DNA from: Candidatus Binatus soli
Lineage (GTDB): Bacteria > Desulfobacterota > Binatia > Binatales > Binataceae
Assembly: GCA_002479255.1 (NCBI GenBank)
Contig: DLMJ01000016.1
Span: 62,001 to 126,000 of the forward strand
DNA: 64,000 nt
Direction of reading: 5' to 3'
Numbering within the stretch: the first letter of the stretch is position 1; every line of letters starts with the position of its first letter. The position numbers were made by a program, and so were the translations under genes. Below, piece after piece: positions 35,027 through 44,393 of the stretch. The notes below the pieces were generated by a model. The model saw nothing but the letters and a program-made list of their open reading frames with translations. It ran no database searches and was not told where the DNA came from.

Positions 35027-36155
35027 TCCACGCCGCGGCCGGCGCGAAGACTTTGCTCTCCGACTTCGTTCCGGCCAACACGTCAAGGTGGCCCCAACTA
35101 TCAAGCTTTGTAAACGAGGGGTCGGGCGCGCCGGTCGATTTCGCCGCCTCTTCAACTTGACCGGGCCATTGGATCCCGAAGTTGGTGCTGGCGAACGCGA
35201 TCACGGGAATTTTCGACGCCTTGAGCGCCGCGAGCAGTTCCGGGGAGAATGGATTCTCGCCGTCCTGTACCGCCGGCCAGTAGCGATCGTAGCCAATCAG
35301 CAGTTTTGCCAGCGCGACGGCGTCGGAAAAGCCGCCCTGCGGATTCGCGAGTCCGCCGTTGCCGCCGAAAAACCCGCCCGCGCCGTACACGACGTGTTCC
35401 AGGTTTTCGCGCGCAGTCTTGAACTTGGGAATCGGCGCAGGCTGATCGGGATTGTCAATCACCATCTGCATAAGCGTGTGCCGTTTGTCGTACGTCAGAT
35501 GTTCGCCGCCGATGTCGTCAGCATAGTGGCCGGCCGGCGCCGGACGCATCGGATGGCGCGGGATGAATCCGTCGAGCGCAATGATTCCCGCGACACGCTC
35601 GGGATGCCTGGCGGCGTAAAGATACGCGAACTCGACGCCGCGGCTGAAGCCGGCGACGAACAGTTTGTCGCGGCCGGTTTTTTCGCTGACGAATTTCGCG
35701 GCGGCATCGATGTCCGATTCGAAAAGATCATTGGTCCAATTCGCCAGCTCGGAAAGATCGCTCTGGGGCGTCTGCGGCGGAATAAAATGCGTGCGATAGT
35801 CCATCGACCACACGTCCACGCCGTGCCCGGCCAGATAGACCTGGAACGAGTAGCGTGGATCCTCGAGCGCCACTTCGCCATTCATGTTGGTGCCGGGCAG
35901 ATAGAGCACGACCGCATCGGGATGCGCCGGCGGATTCGGCCCCTTTGCGACGCGATGCAGCGCGATTTTATCGAACGGCGATTTGCCCACCGTCGATCCG
36001 AATTTCCATTCGTAAATTCCCGGCGCGCCTTTGAGTTCGCGGGCCGCGCCGACGGCGCTGAATTCGGTTTCGCCGGCTGACGGGACCGCGCCCAGCGCGA
36101 CGAAAAAAAGCAGAACCGCCAACAAGCTAATGGCAATGCGCCGTCGAATCTTCAT
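35007..36155 (-). CDS. Exported alpha/beta hydrolase
   Basis: A 382-residue hydrolase with an N-terminal signal peptide (KIRRRIAISLLAVLLFFVALGAVPSAG). The nucleophile elbow is GFSRG, with the catalytic Ser in FVAGFSRGVEFAY. An acid/His pair is expected near the C-terminus (LDSWGHLDVL). AGAGGA lies 9 bases before the ATG at 36155; the frame upstream to 36278 is not needed. The substrate is unknown. Confidence 0.82.
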   Translation of the reverse strand: MKIRRRIAISLLAVLLFFVALGAVPSAGETEFSAVGAARELKGAPGIYEWKFGSTVGKSPFDKIALHRVAKGPNPPAHPDAVVLYLPGTNMNGEVALEDPRYSFQVYLAGHGVDVWSMDYRTHFIPPQTPQSDLSELANWTNDLFESDIDAAAKFVSEKTGRDKLFVAGFSRGVEFAYLYAARHPERVAGIIALDGFIPRHPMRPAPAGHYADDIGGEHLTYDKRHTLMQMVIDNPDQPAPIPKFKTARENLEHVVYGAGGFFGGNGGLANPQGGFSDAVALAKLLIGYDRYWPAVQDGENPFSPELLAALKASKIPVIAFASTNFGIQWPGQVEEAAKSTGAPDPSFTKLDSWGHLDVLAGTKSESKVFAPAAAWIKQHQK

Positions 36156-36296
36156 GGGCCTAATCCTCTCCACGATTTCGCGTCTTCGCACAAGTCCGCA
36201 CCCGCGCCGGCTCATCGCTGGTTGACCCTTCGCGGTCCGCCGTGCGAAACAAAGTCGGCAGGTTCTCACGCCATTCACGCATGGGAGTAAATTTCA

Positions 36297-37217
36297 ATGA
36301 GCAAGAAAGTGCAATTCGCCCTGTTCTCTCCGCAAGCCGGACAATCGTGGCATCAGCTCGAAGAGCGGGCGCATCGATGTGAGAAGCTGGGCTACCATTC
36401 GATCTGGCTGGTCGATCACATGTGGACGCGCGGGATGCCCGATCTCGACCATCATGAATGCCTGGCGTTGATGGCGGGGCTGTCGGCGAAGACCGAGAAA
36501 ATCCGCATCGGCACGCTCGTGATATGCAACTCGTACCGCAATCCGGCGCTGCTGGCGAAGACGCTTGCGACGATCGATCATATCAGCAACGGCCGTCTCG
36601 AAATCGGCTACGGCGCGGGCTGGATGGACGAGGAGTACAAGGCTTACGGCTACCAGTTCCCCTCGATGGGCACGCGGCTCAAGATGTTCGAGGAAGGCCT
36701 GCACATCATGAAGGCGATGTTCACCGAGAAGCGCGCGACGTTTAAGGGGCGCCATTACTCGATAGAAGAAGCGAGCTGCAATCCCAAGCCCGTGCAGCAA
36801 CCGCATCCTCCGATTACGATCGGCGGCAGCGGCGAAAAGATCATGTTGAAGCTGGTCGCCAGGTTCGCCGACCGATGGAATTGTCCGGCCGGCTATGAAA
36901 GCTTCGAGCACAAGTTCAACGTGCTCAAGCAGCACTGCAAAGACGTCGGGCGCGACGTAAACGCCATCGACGTGTCCGAGCAGTTGCTGGTGTGCATCGG
37001 CAAGACGGACGAGGAAGTCGAGCAGAAGTGGAAGATGGCGCAGATGCTCAAGCCGTTCATCACCACCGGAATCAAAGGCACGCCGAAGCAACTGGTCGAG
37101 GAACTCAGAAAACGCGTGGCGATGGGAATCACGACGTTTATGATTTTCTTCAGCGACTTCGCGCCACCGCCGACCCTCGAGTTGTTCGCGAACGAAGTGA
37201 TGCCGGCATTTGCGTAA
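36297..37217 (+). CDS. LLM-class (luciferase-like) flavin/F420-dependent oxidoreductase
   Basis: A 306-residue bacterial-luciferase-fold protein. Typical segments are FALFSPQAGQSWHQLEERAHRCEKLG near the start, SIWLVDHMW, RIGTLVICNSYRNPALLAK, ISNGRLEIGYGAGWMDEEYKAYG and PPITIGGSGEKIMLKLVARFAD. Such enzymes use F420 or FMN; which one is not decidable from sequence. It heads a plus-strand run in which the next gene starts at TTG 37210, inside this stop region. Confidence 0.88.
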   Translation: MSKKVQFALFSPQAGQSWHQLEERAHRCEKLGYHSIWLVDHMWTRGMPDLDHHECLALMAGLSAKTEKIRIGTLVICNSYRNPALLAKTLATIDHISNGRLEIGYGAGWMDEEYKAYGYQFPSMGTRLKMFEEGLHIMKAMFTEKRATFKGRHYSIEEASCNPKPVQQPHPPITIGGSGEKIMLKLVARFADRWNCPAGYESFEHKFNVLKQHCKDVGRDVNAIDVSEQLLVCIGKTDEEVEQKWKMAQMLKPFITTGIKGTPKQLVEELRKRVAMGITTFMIFFSDFAPPPTLELFANEVMPAFA

Positions 37218-37950
37218 GACGATCGAAATTTGCACGCCCGCATCCCGGCGAATATCGACAGGCGGCGCGTTCATTCTTGGCCTGCTGGTCGCGGGATGCG
37301 CCGGTCAGCCGTCGTATTATTCGACGCAGCTTGACACCAGCGGCGGGCTGGGTCCGGGCGACCCGATAACTCACGCGTCGGCGACGATAGGGCACGTGAC
37401 GGGAGTCTCGCCGATAAGCCACGGCGATTCGGAGATCGCGTTTGAAGTCGATGGGTCTCACGCCGCCGAAATGCACTATGATTCTATAATGACGCTGAAC
37501 AGCCTCGGCGCGACGCCGTCGCTCGACGTGATGAACGTGGATGCGATGAGCCATAGCGCACCGTCGGGCACGCGGCTGGACGGCGCGTCGAGCATGAACG
37601 AGACGCAACTGTTTATCATGGCGCGCGGGCCCGGGAGTTACGCTCAGGCGCTGGGACGGGTCGTCGGTGGATCGACGGCGCCGCCGCCTTCGCCCGCGAC
37701 CGTGCAGATGACGCAACTGCTGGCGCAAATTTCGCAGCAGACACTGGCGACCGCGGTTGCAATCTCGCCGCCAACTCGCGATCAGCTCGAGCAGGCCAGG
37801 CGCGAGGCGCTCGGCGTCGAAAGACAATTGATGCGCAACGGCAAGGTCGAGCAGGCGGAACGGCTGCGCGCACAGATGGGCAGCATGATGGGTGGAATCA
37901 CGGCGCCGGTAAACCCGACGGCGCTTCCGGCGACCTCGCCGAATCCGTAG
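37210..37950 (+). CDS. MCE/MlaD-like lipoprotein
   Basis: A 246-residue protein with a lipobox (LLVAGC) and a short mature domain, GLGPGDPITHASATIGHVTGVSPISHGDSEIAFEVDG, reminiscent of an MCE/MlaD lipid-binding domain (residues 40-105). A Gln/Ala/Arg-rich helical tail follows. Start is TTG at 37210, overlapping the upstream gene, which is weak evidence. It could be part of a lipid transport system but no permease or ATPase is adjacent. Translational coupling with the LLM gene is likely. Confidence 0.65.
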   Translation: MRKTIEICTPASRRISTGGAFILGLLVAGCAGQPSYYSTQLDTSGGLGPGDPITHASATIGHVTGVSPISHGDSEIAFEVDGSHAAEMHYDSIMTLNSLGATPSLDVMNVDAMSHSAPSGTRLDGASSMNETQLFIMARGPGSYAQALGRVVGGSTAPPPSPATVQMTQLLAQISQQTLATAVAISPPTRDQLEQARREALGVERQLMRNGKVEQAERLRAQMGSMMGGITAPVNPTALPATSPNP

Positions 37951-37972
37951 GGCAAGATGGAAGGTCACTAAA

Positions 37973-38977
37973 TTGGATCAGCATCGACTGACCGAATATC
38001 TCAAACAGCGAATGCCGCATGCGCGCGAGCATCGCGTGGTGGGGCTCAAACGACTATCCGGCGGTTCGTCGCGCGAGACGTATGCCTTTGATCTGGAATG
38101 GAGCGAAGGCGGCGAGACGCGCACGCGCCCATTGATCGGGCGGCGCGATCCGACCGGCGGGTTGCTCAAAACCGAGCGCGAGCGCGAGTTCAAAGTAATC
38201 GCCGCGATGCATCGCGCGGGCCTCAAGGTTCCCGAACCCCTGTTCCTGGAGCTCGACGCCGGCGTGATGGATCGCCCGTTTTTCATCATGGATCGCGCGC
38301 CGGGGCGCACGGGCATGGGGGCGTTTCCGGCCGTAGAAGCCGAATCAACGCGTGCGAAGGTCGCAGATGACTTCCTGAGCGAGCTGGCGCGATTGCAGTC
38401 GCTCGACTACCGCGAATGCGGGCTCGACATTCTTGGGCCTCCGAAAAATCCCGAGGAGCCCGCCCGCGTTCAGGCAGCGCATTGGAGCGAAGTGTATGAA
38501 CGCGATCGGATGGGCGAACACTATCCGATTCTCAGCGCGGCGCTCGCATGGCTCAAAGCCAACCCGGTCGTGACCGACCGCGTGGTGATCGTTCACGGCG
38601 ATTATCGTTCTGGAAATTATCTTTACGACGACAACGGAATCATCGCGATGCTCGATTGGGAGCTGGCGCATCTGGGCGACCCGATGGAGGATCTCGGATG
38701 GGCGTCGATGATGTTCTGGGGGCGCGACGAACTGGCCGGCGGCCTGATGGAACGCGAAGCGTTCTACAGCACGTACGAGCAGAAGACCGGTCATCGCGTC
38801 GATCGGAAACGGCTGTTTTTCTACCAGGTGCTCGGCAACGCGAAGATGGCGGTGATTTGTCTGAGCGGAATCCGCGCTTTCGTCGAGGGACACACGTCCG
38901 ACTCCGTGATGCCGTTTCTTGAACTGCTGCTGCCGCGGTTGTTCGAGGACCTGGCCAACCAACTTCGATTGGTCTGA
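37973..38977 (+). CDS. Aminoglycoside phosphotransferase-family protein
   Basis: A 334-residue protein kinase-like phosphotransferase. Seen are the nucleotide loop GLKRLSGGSSRETYAFDL, the catalytic VIVHGDYRSGNYLYDD (HGD..N), and MLDWELAHLGDPMEDLGW. Such proteins resemble the kinase domain of ACAD10/11, which acts in fatty-acid catabolism, and are common in bacteria with CoA-dependent oxidation; the substrate is unknown. Start is TTG at 37973 with GGAAGG 9 bases before. It precedes an unknown 150-residue gene by 9 bases. Confidence 0.85.
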   Translation: MDQHRLTEYLKQRMPHAREHRVVGLKRLSGGSSRETYAFDLEWSEGGETRTRPLIGRRDPTGGLLKTEREREFKVIAAMHRAGLKVPEPLFLELDAGVMDRPFFIMDRAPGRTGMGAFPAVEAESTRAKVADDFLSELARLQSLDYRECGLDILGPPKNPEEPARVQAAHWSEVYERDRMGEHYPILSAALAWLKANPVVTDRVVIVHGDYRSGNYLYDDNGIIAMLDWELAHLGDPMEDLGWASMMFWGRDELAGGLMEREAFYSTYEQKTGHRVDRKRLFFYQVLGNAKMAVICLSGIRAFVEGHTSDSVMPFLELLLPRLFEDLANQLRLV

Positions 38978-38986
38978 GGTGGTTAG

Positions 38987-39439
38987 ATGCTACGGCCAAC
39001 GTTGAATGAAGTGATCAGCGGAATGCAGCGCACGATCATGGAGGCGCTGCTGCCTGAACTTACATCGCCCTACGCGCAAGGCCAGGCGATGTCGGCGATT
39101 CTGGTGCTCGCGCATACAGCCGCGGCGATCGAGTCGGCGCCCGCATACGACGCCGCCGAAATAAAAGACCTGCGCGCCACATTTGCCGCGCTCAAGCGGC
39201 TGGGCGACAAGCACATCTCGAAAAAAAGCGGGCTTCGCGGCGCGCTCGCTGGCGCGATTCGCGCCAGCGCGAAAAATCCGCCCGATCGGCGCGCGATGGA
39301 AGCCGCGATGGCCGCATTTGCCACCGCCGTCGCTCTTGGCGACGCCGACGAGGGCGTCACTCGACACGTCCGCGGCTACATCCGGCGCAACCTCGAGCGC
39401 TCGCGCAATCTGCTCGGCAATTCGTTGCCGACCGCCTGA
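38987..39439 (+). CDS. Hypothetical protein downstream of the phosphotransferase
   Basis: A 150-residue soluble, helical protein that I do not recognise. It has GAGGTGG before its ATG and lies 9 bases after the phosphotransferase gene, so it is likely in its operon. A partner role for the kinase-like protein is inferred from position only. Confidence 0.7.
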   Translation: MLRPTLNEVISGMQRTIMEALLPELTSPYAQGQAMSAILVLAHTAAAIESAPAYDAAEIKDLRATFAALKRLGDKHISKKSGLRGALAGAIRASAKNPPDRRAMEAAMAAFATAVALGDADEGVTRHVRGYIRRNLERSRNLLGNSLPTA

Positions 39440-39781
39440 TTCATCAGCAGCCCGCCAATTCCGGCCGGTGCTGAAATTCTGTCGCTATCTTACGCAATAA
39501 GACGTTACCTCCGGCTCCATCGCCAGTTACCCCCAACTCGTCTAGGCCAAGACTGCTTGTTCATCAAATCAATTAGGGTAGATTAGTATGCATAAAGCTA
39601 AACTAAGCGTATGAAACATTACACTAGCTAAACATGCAGAAAAACCAATACTAAATGGCTTTGTGGCAAGCCTGCAATTTTTGTGTCGCAAGCTTGCTAC
39701 AAAGAGGCAGGGGCTATATAGTCTAACCGTTGATGCAAAACTACAATAACTTCAGTGGCGGCAGAACAAAAGGATAAAACC
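39440..39781. other. AT-rich intergenic island
   Basis: About 340 bases at roughly 35-45 percent GC between high-GC genes. It contains a 12-bp stem (39660-39671 TTTGTGGCAAGC, 39692-39703 GCTTGCTACAAA, one G-T wobble) and the TATA-like runs CTATATAG and TTAGTATG. No credible ORF. It could be a leader, small RNA gene or imported spacer of the next gene. Confidence 0.5.
39660..39703 (+). other. Long stem-loop in the AT-rich region
   Basis: TTTGTGGCAAGC pairs with GCTTGCTACAAA over 12 positions (one G-T) around a 20-base loop. It stands 79 bases before the ATG of the small cysteine-rich protein. Function unknown. Confidence 0.5.
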
Positions 39782-40060
39782 ATGAGCGTCATCACCATTG
39801 CCACGCCTGGAATGCCCGGTGGCCCATGCCGCGCGTCCTGCAATCATAGCAAGTGCCACACGTTGCGAGCGATGTCGGAGGAGCGATGCGCTCACTGCGG
39901 CGTCCGTTTTGGTTTCGGCGCCAAAATAACCGGCGAGCCTCCGATGCATCTAAGATGCGCGCAGACCATTGCCGCGCGAAGTGGAGCACCGGCAACGCAT
40001 CCGATCAATGATCCCGCAGCGGGCCATCAGCCCACGGGCCATCGCGGCGACAGGCGCTAG
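39782..40060 (+). CDS. Small cysteine-rich, zinc-ribbon-like protein
   Basis: A 92-residue protein with cysteines in PCRASCNHSKCHTL and ERCAHCGVRFGFG plus HLRCAQ, a pattern like a small zinc ribbon. No family recognised. An ATG at 39782 has AAGGA 7 bases upstream and is preferred to the earlier start of the frame at 39755. The upstream 340 bases are unusually AT-rich, so this gene may have been acquired. Confidence 0.65.
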   Translation: MSVITIATPGMPGGPCRASCNHSKCHTLRAMSEERCAHCGVRFGFGAKITGEPPMHLRCAQTIAARSGAPATHPINDPAAGHQPTGHRGDRR

Positions 40061-40221
40061 CGCCGTCTCGTTTATATTTTTGATTTGACGCCGGCACGCT
40101 GATCGGGCGCGATCGGTGACCTGCGCTTGACACCTTTGTGTCGCGCGCGTTACCGCTCGTTTGACGCGCACGATTTCATGAAGATCGAGCGTCGCCCCGT
40201 CGCGCAGCCGAGGATTGGATC

Positions 40222-41766
40222 ATGAATGGAGCTGAGAGCCTGATTCGCACCGCGATCGCAGCAGGGGTCGAAGTGTGTTTTGCAAATCCGGGGACAACCG
40301 AAATGCCGCTGGTGGCGGCGCTCGACTCCGCCGACGGGCTGCGGCCGATTCTCGGATTGTTCGAGGGCGTTTGCACCGGCGCCGCCGACGGCTACGGACG
40401 GATGGCGGAGAAGCCTGCCTTGACGCTGCTTCATCTTGGGCCCGGTTTCGCCAACGGCATCGCGAATCTCCACAACGCGCGGCGCGCCCGCTCGCCGATC
40501 GTGAATTTGATCGGCGACCATGCGACGTGGCACGTCGGCGCCGACGCACCGCTCACTTCCGACATCATTTCGCTCGCGACTCCCGTTTCGGGATGGATAC
40601 GAAGCGTCCGCAATTCAGCATCACTCGCGGACGCGACCGCGGATGCGATTGCGGCGGCCGGCCGCGCGCCGGGGCAAATCGCGACGTTGATCATCCCGTC
40701 GGATTGCCAGTGGGGTCCCGCCGAGAGCCACGCTGCGCCAATCGAGCCGCCGGCGCCGCCGGCGGTGTCCTCTGATGCGGTCAAGCGGGCGGCCGAATCG
40801 ATGCGCAAGGGCGATCGAGTCGCGCTTTTTCTCGGCGGCATCGCGCTTCGAGCACGCGGCCTGAAGGCGGCGGCGCGCATCGCCGCGAAATCGGGATGTC
40901 ATCTGATCTGCGAAACTTTTCCCGCTCGACTCGAACGCGGCGCCGGTACCCCAACCGTAGATCGCCTGCCCTACTTTCCTGAACAAGCGATCGAGATGTT
41001 GAAGGCGTTCGACTCGATTGTCATCGCCGGCGCGAAAAAGCCCGTCGCGTTTTTTGGCTACCCCGATTTCCCAAGCCAGTTGATTCCTGAAGGCATCGAC
41101 GCCGCGATTCTGGCCGAGCCGACCGATGACGTCCCGGCCGCTCTGGAAGCGCTCGCAAGCGAAATCGGGGCGCCGGTTTCGGCCGCGACGCCGGCGAGAA
41201 TATCGCGCCCCGAACGTCCCGTCGGAAAACTCGACGCGATGACCGCGGGCGCCGCGATTGCGGCGGTGATGCCCGAGGGTGCGATCGTGATGGACGAAGC
41301 TGCCACCACCGGCCTGCTATTCCTGGCCGCGTCGGCGGCTGCGCCGCCGCATACATATCTTTCGCTCACGGGCGGCGCGATCGGGCAAGGATTGCCGTGC
41401 GCAACCGGCGCGGCCGTCGCGTGTCCCGATCGGCGCGTGATCGCTTTTCAGGCCGATGGCAGCGCGATGTACACGCTGCAGGCGCTGTGGACGCAGGCCC
41501 GCGAATCACTCAACGTCACGACGGTGCTGTGCAACAACCGCAGCTACCGAATTCTGCAGATTGAACTTGCGCGCGCGGGCGTGACCAGCCCCGGCCGTAA
41601 AGCGCGCTCGCTCACCGAGCTTTCCAATCCCGATATCGACTGGACCAGTCTGGCGCGGGGAATGGGTGTGGCGGGCGTGCGCGTCGATACGGCGGAGGCG
41701 CTCACGCGTGAACTGGAACGCTCGCTTGCGACGCCGGGTCCGACTCTGATCGAGATGATTCTCTAG
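40222..41766 (+). CDS. Thiamine diphosphate-dependent enzyme (acetolactate synthase large-subunit-like)
   Basis: A 514-residue TPP enzyme of the acetolactate synthase/benzoylformate decarboxylase superfamily. The N-terminal pyrimidine-binding domain has FANPGTTEMP and LGLFEGVCTGAADGYGRMAEKPAL, with the catalytic Glu. A central domain follows. The C-terminal diphosphate-binding motif is QADGSAMYTLQALWTQARESLNVTTVLCNN near residue 410. It lacks the small subunit partner and FAD-domain signature is unclear, so the true reaction may be a decarboxylase or a lyase. It ends just before the convergent HAD gene. Confidence 0.85.
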   Translation: MNGAESLIRTAIAAGVEVCFANPGTTEMPLVAALDSADGLRPILGLFEGVCTGAADGYGRMAEKPALTLLHLGPGFANGIANLHNARRARSPIVNLIGDHATWHVGADAPLTSDIISLATPVSGWIRSVRNSASLADATADAIAAAGRAPGQIATLIIPSDCQWGPAESHAAPIEPPAPPAVSSDAVKRAAESMRKGDRVALFLGGIALRARGLKAAARIAAKSGCHLICETFPARLERGAGTPTVDRLPYFPEQAIEMLKAFDSIVIAGAKKPVAFFGYPDFPSQLIPEGIDAAILAEPTDDVPAALEALASEIGAPVSAATPARISRPERPVGKLDAMTAGAAIAAVMPEGAIVMDEAATTGLLFLAASAAAPPHTYLSLTGGAIGQGLPCATGAAVACPDRRVIAFQADGSAMYTLQALWTQARESLNVTTVLCNNRSYRILQIELARAGVTSPGRKARSLTELSNPDIDWTSLARGMGVAGVRVDTAEALTRELERSLATPGPTLIEMIL

Positions 41767-41782
41767 ACCAGCGCCCTACTCC

Positions 41783-42406
41783 TCACTCGCGTCCCAATAG
41801 TTCGAGAGCTTTCCCCAGGTCGGCAATCGTCGCAATCAGGCGATGATGCTCGATGCGGCTGCCGACGCCGATAAAATGCATGCCCGCGCTCTCGGCCGCC
41901 TCGCGATCTATCCCGCTGTCGCCCACGTACACGGCCCGCGTCGCATCGACACCCGCGCGTTGCAGGCACAGGCGCAGGATGTCGGGCGCTGGCTTGGGGC
42001 GAACCTTGTCGAGTGCGCTGGCAACCGCGTCGAATACACCGCCAAGACCAAGATGCTCGACCAACGCGGGCACCGTCGCCGATCGATTGGTCGCCAGCCC
42101 GAGCTTGTAGCGCCGCTTGAGGTCGAGCATGAACGGGCGCAACTCAATCGGTGGCCGCAGCATCTTGAAAAACGGCGTCTGATCCATATTGCGGGTCAAA
42201 TCGTGCATCCTGCCAAGCTTGGCCGCGTCGCCACGCGCGCGCGCCGCAAACACCTCGCTCGCGGCGAACGAAATCGCCTCGATTTCCTCATCACGGTCCA
42301 TTGGTACTTCGCCGACCCTCGCGAAAATCCAGTTGTAGTAGGCAACGTTCGATTCTTCGGAATCGAACAGCACGCCGTCCGCGTCGAACATCACCAATTC
42401 AATCAT
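41783..42406 (-). CDS. HAD-superfamily hydrolase (phosphoglycolate phosphatase-like)
   Basis: A 207-residue HAD phosphatase with nucleophile D8 and D10 in MFDADGVLFDSE, a cap domain, motif II TNRS, the Lys in KVRPKPAPD and motif IV VYVGDSGIDREAA. The substrate is unknown; related proteins dephosphorylate phosphoglycolate or sugar phosphates. It converges with the TPP enzyme gene. Confidence 0.85.
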   Translation of the reverse strand: MIELVMFDADGVLFDSEESNVAYYNWIFARVGEVPMDRDEEIEAISFAASEVFAARARGDAAKLGRMHDLTRNMDQTPFFKMLRPPIELRPFMLDLKRRYKLGLATNRSATVPALVEHLGLGGVFDAVASALDKVRPKPAPDILRLCLQRAGVDATRAVYVGDSGIDREAAESAGMHFIGVGSRIEHHRLIATIADLGKALELLGRE

Positions 42407-42470
42407 GTTGAACGAATATTGTGCGCGGCTGATGCGCGCGGCGCTAGACCGCCAAGCGCGCGAGTGACAG

Positions 42471-42968
42471 TCAGCGCACGGCGCGCTTGCGATCGGCCCG
42501 CTCGGCCCGCCGCGCGTGCGCAGGCGCCGGTCGGCGCGGAACCGCTACGACTTCGCGCGCCGCGAGATGCCCCCCGCAATGAGAACAGACCATGTCCGGC
42601 GCCATCTTCGCGCCGCAGACGCGATGTATCAGCGTCATCGGCGGCCCTGATTCGTCACTGAGCCACGTGTCGCCCCATCGCATCATTGCGATCAACACGG
42701 GATAGAGTTCGAGTCCCTTCCTGGTCAGCCGATACTCGACCCGGCCGTTGTCGCCCTCACTGCGCGTGCGATCGAGGATTCCGTCTCGCACCAGGTCACG
42801 CAGCCTCGAGCTTAAGATGTTGCGCGCGATTCCGGTCCCCTGCTGAAACTCGTCAAACCGATGGCGTCCGAGAAACGCCTCGCGCACTATCAGCATCGTC
42901 CACCGCTCGCCGATCACCGCCAGCGTTCGCGCCACCGAGCAGTTCATCTCCTTGACCGAATCCCATCG
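42471..42968 (-). CDS. HxlR-type winged-helix transcriptional regulator
   Basis: A 165-residue HxlR family regulator. The core is MNCSVARTLAVIGERWTMLIVREAFLG, RFDEFQQGTGIARNILSSRLRDLV, and DGRVEYRLTRKGLELYPVL-type wing. C-terminal CSHCGGH is a possible metal site. The frame opens at TTG 43028; I prefer the ATG at 42968, which has a GGAGGGGAG stretch upstream and starts right before the domain. It is divergent from the methyltransferase gene, which it may control. Confidence 0.85.
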   Translation of the reverse strand, partial: RWDSVKEMNCSVARTLAVIGERWTMLIVREAFLGRHRFDEFQQGTGIARNILSSRLRDLVRDGILDRTRSEGDNGRVEYRLTRKGLELYPVLIAMMRWGDTWLSDESGPPMTLIHRVCGAKMAPDMVCSHCGGHLAAREVVAVPRRPAPAHARRAERADRKRAVR

Positions 42969-43361
42969 CATGGGCGTCTTGTCACTCCCCTCCCCGAGTT
43001 GAATTTCGTGTGCCGCGACGTTCCCCAACTCCGCTGCTTGGCGAAATCATCGTTGCACTTTGAAACTTACTTTGCCACCGGCCGCCAGGGCATTTGCCGA
43101 TTCCGATCCGGCGCTCGCCCGCGTATCCAGGAAGCAAGGGATCGCGACTGACTGACGCAAGAATTGTTCGCGTTGACATCCGGTGGATGGCGCGATAGCT
43201 GGAAATTGAAGCGCGACGCGGCCCGGCGACCGATCGCGTCGCGCTCGGTGAAAGGAATGGCGCCTGCGAATGCCGGTGGTTCAAGTTCTGAGTTCAACGA
43301 TGGATGCCACGCGTAACAACGTTACGCAAGACTTCCTGCGCTGAAAGGCGGGCGCGCAGCG
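42969..43361. promoter_or_regulatory. Divergent promoter region of the HxlR regulator and methyltransferase
   Basis: This 393-base gap has no ORF. It holds ACTTTG twice at a 12-base period (43057-43062, 43069-43074), a candidate HxlR-type site close to the regulator start, and the palindrome GCGTAAC-AAC-GTTACGC at 43311-43327, 34 bases before the methyltransferase ATG. A TTGACA at 43173 may be a -35 box. Confidence 0.45.
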
Positions 43362-44393
43362 ATGGATTTCGCCGAACTCGCCGCGCTGGCCTCAGGTCAC
43401 GCCGAAGCGCGCGCCATCCAGACCGCGCTCAAGCTGGGAATTTTCGACATCCTCGAGTCCGCGCCGCTCGACGACGCCGCTCTCGCCGCCGCCATCTCCG
43501 CCAATCGCCGCGCGACGGCTCTGATAGCCAACGCGATGGTGGCGCTCGGCTTGCTCGCCAAACGCGCCAATCGCTACGCGCTCACTGATACGTCGCGGCG
43601 CTACCTGCTCCGCTCATCCGCCGAATACCTTGGCGGCTTGATCCTGTTCGACGAAGCGATCTTTGAAACTTGGACGCATCTCGAACAAACCATTCGCACC
43701 GGCGTTCCCGCGCGCCCGACTGACATGTTTCAAAGCCGTCCCGAGGAGACCGAACGATTCATCCGCGCCATGGATAGCCTCACTCGCGCCCGCGGCGATC
43801 CGGCTTATGTCGCCGATCGGGTCGATCTCAGCCGCGTCTCGATGGTCGCCGACATCGGCGGCGGGCCGGGGACGTACGCCGCGGCGATGCTGCACCGATG
43901 GCCCCATCTGCGCGCTGCGATTTACGATCTGCCTGCCACTCTCGAAGTTGCGCGCAGAATCCTCGCCGAGCGCGAGCCCGCGGCGTTGGCGCGAATCGAT
44001 ATGGTCCGCGTCGATTACCTGTATGATGAGATTCCGGGCCCATGCGGAGCCCTGTTCATGTCGAATATAATTCACAATGAAGATGAAATGGCCAACGCTC
44101 AACTGTTCCGCAAATGCTTTCGCGCGCTCGAACCGGGCGGCATGATGATCATCAAGGATCACATCATGAATGCCGACCTCACCGAGCCGAGGGCGGGCGC
44201 GATTTTCGCCCTATACCTGTTGCTGGCCACGCGCGGGCGCGATTATTCATTCGAAGAAGTCTCCCGATGGCTCGGCGACGCCGGCTTCGTCGATATCAAC
44301 CACCAGGCGCTGCCAAGCCCTCCGTTCACCTCTTCGATGGTGATCGCGCGCAAGCCGCGAACCATTGAAAAAGTTGGGAAAGCGAAAAAGTGA
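43362..44393 (+). CDS. SAM-dependent O-methyltransferase family 2 (BchU/acetylserotonin-type)
   Basis: A 343-residue class I methyltransferase with an N-terminal winged-helix dimerisation domain (about 1-110) and a Rossmann domain. SAM-binding is VADIGGGPGTYAAAMLHRWPHL (near residue 165); FMSNIIHNEDEMANAQLFRKCFRALEPGGMMIIKDHIM follows. Relatives include BchU, plant-type O-methyltransferases and antibiotic methylases. The acceptor is unknown. It heads a run with 4-base overlaps to the next two genes. Confidence 0.88.
   Translation: MDFAELAALASGHAEARAIQTALKLGIFDILESAPLDDAALAAAISANRRATALIANAMVALGLLAKRANRYALTDTSRRYLLRSSAEYLGGLILFDEAIFETWTHLEQTIRTGVPARPTDMFQSRPEETERFIRAMDSLTRARGDPAYVADRVDLSRVSMVADIGGGPGTYAAAMLHRWPHLRAAIYDLPATLEVARRILAEREPAALARIDMVRVDYLYDEIPGPCGALFMSNIIHNEDEMANAQLFRKCFRALEPGGMMIIKDHIMNADLTEPRAGAIFALYLLLATRGRDYSFEEVSRWLGDAGFVDINHQALPSPPFTSSMVIARKPRTIEKVGKAKK

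Noticed and set aside
40222..41766. True acetolactate synthase for branched-chain amino acids
   Set aside because: No small subunit or ilvC neighbour, and the TPP motif reads ADGS instead of GDGS; a different TPP reaction is as likely.
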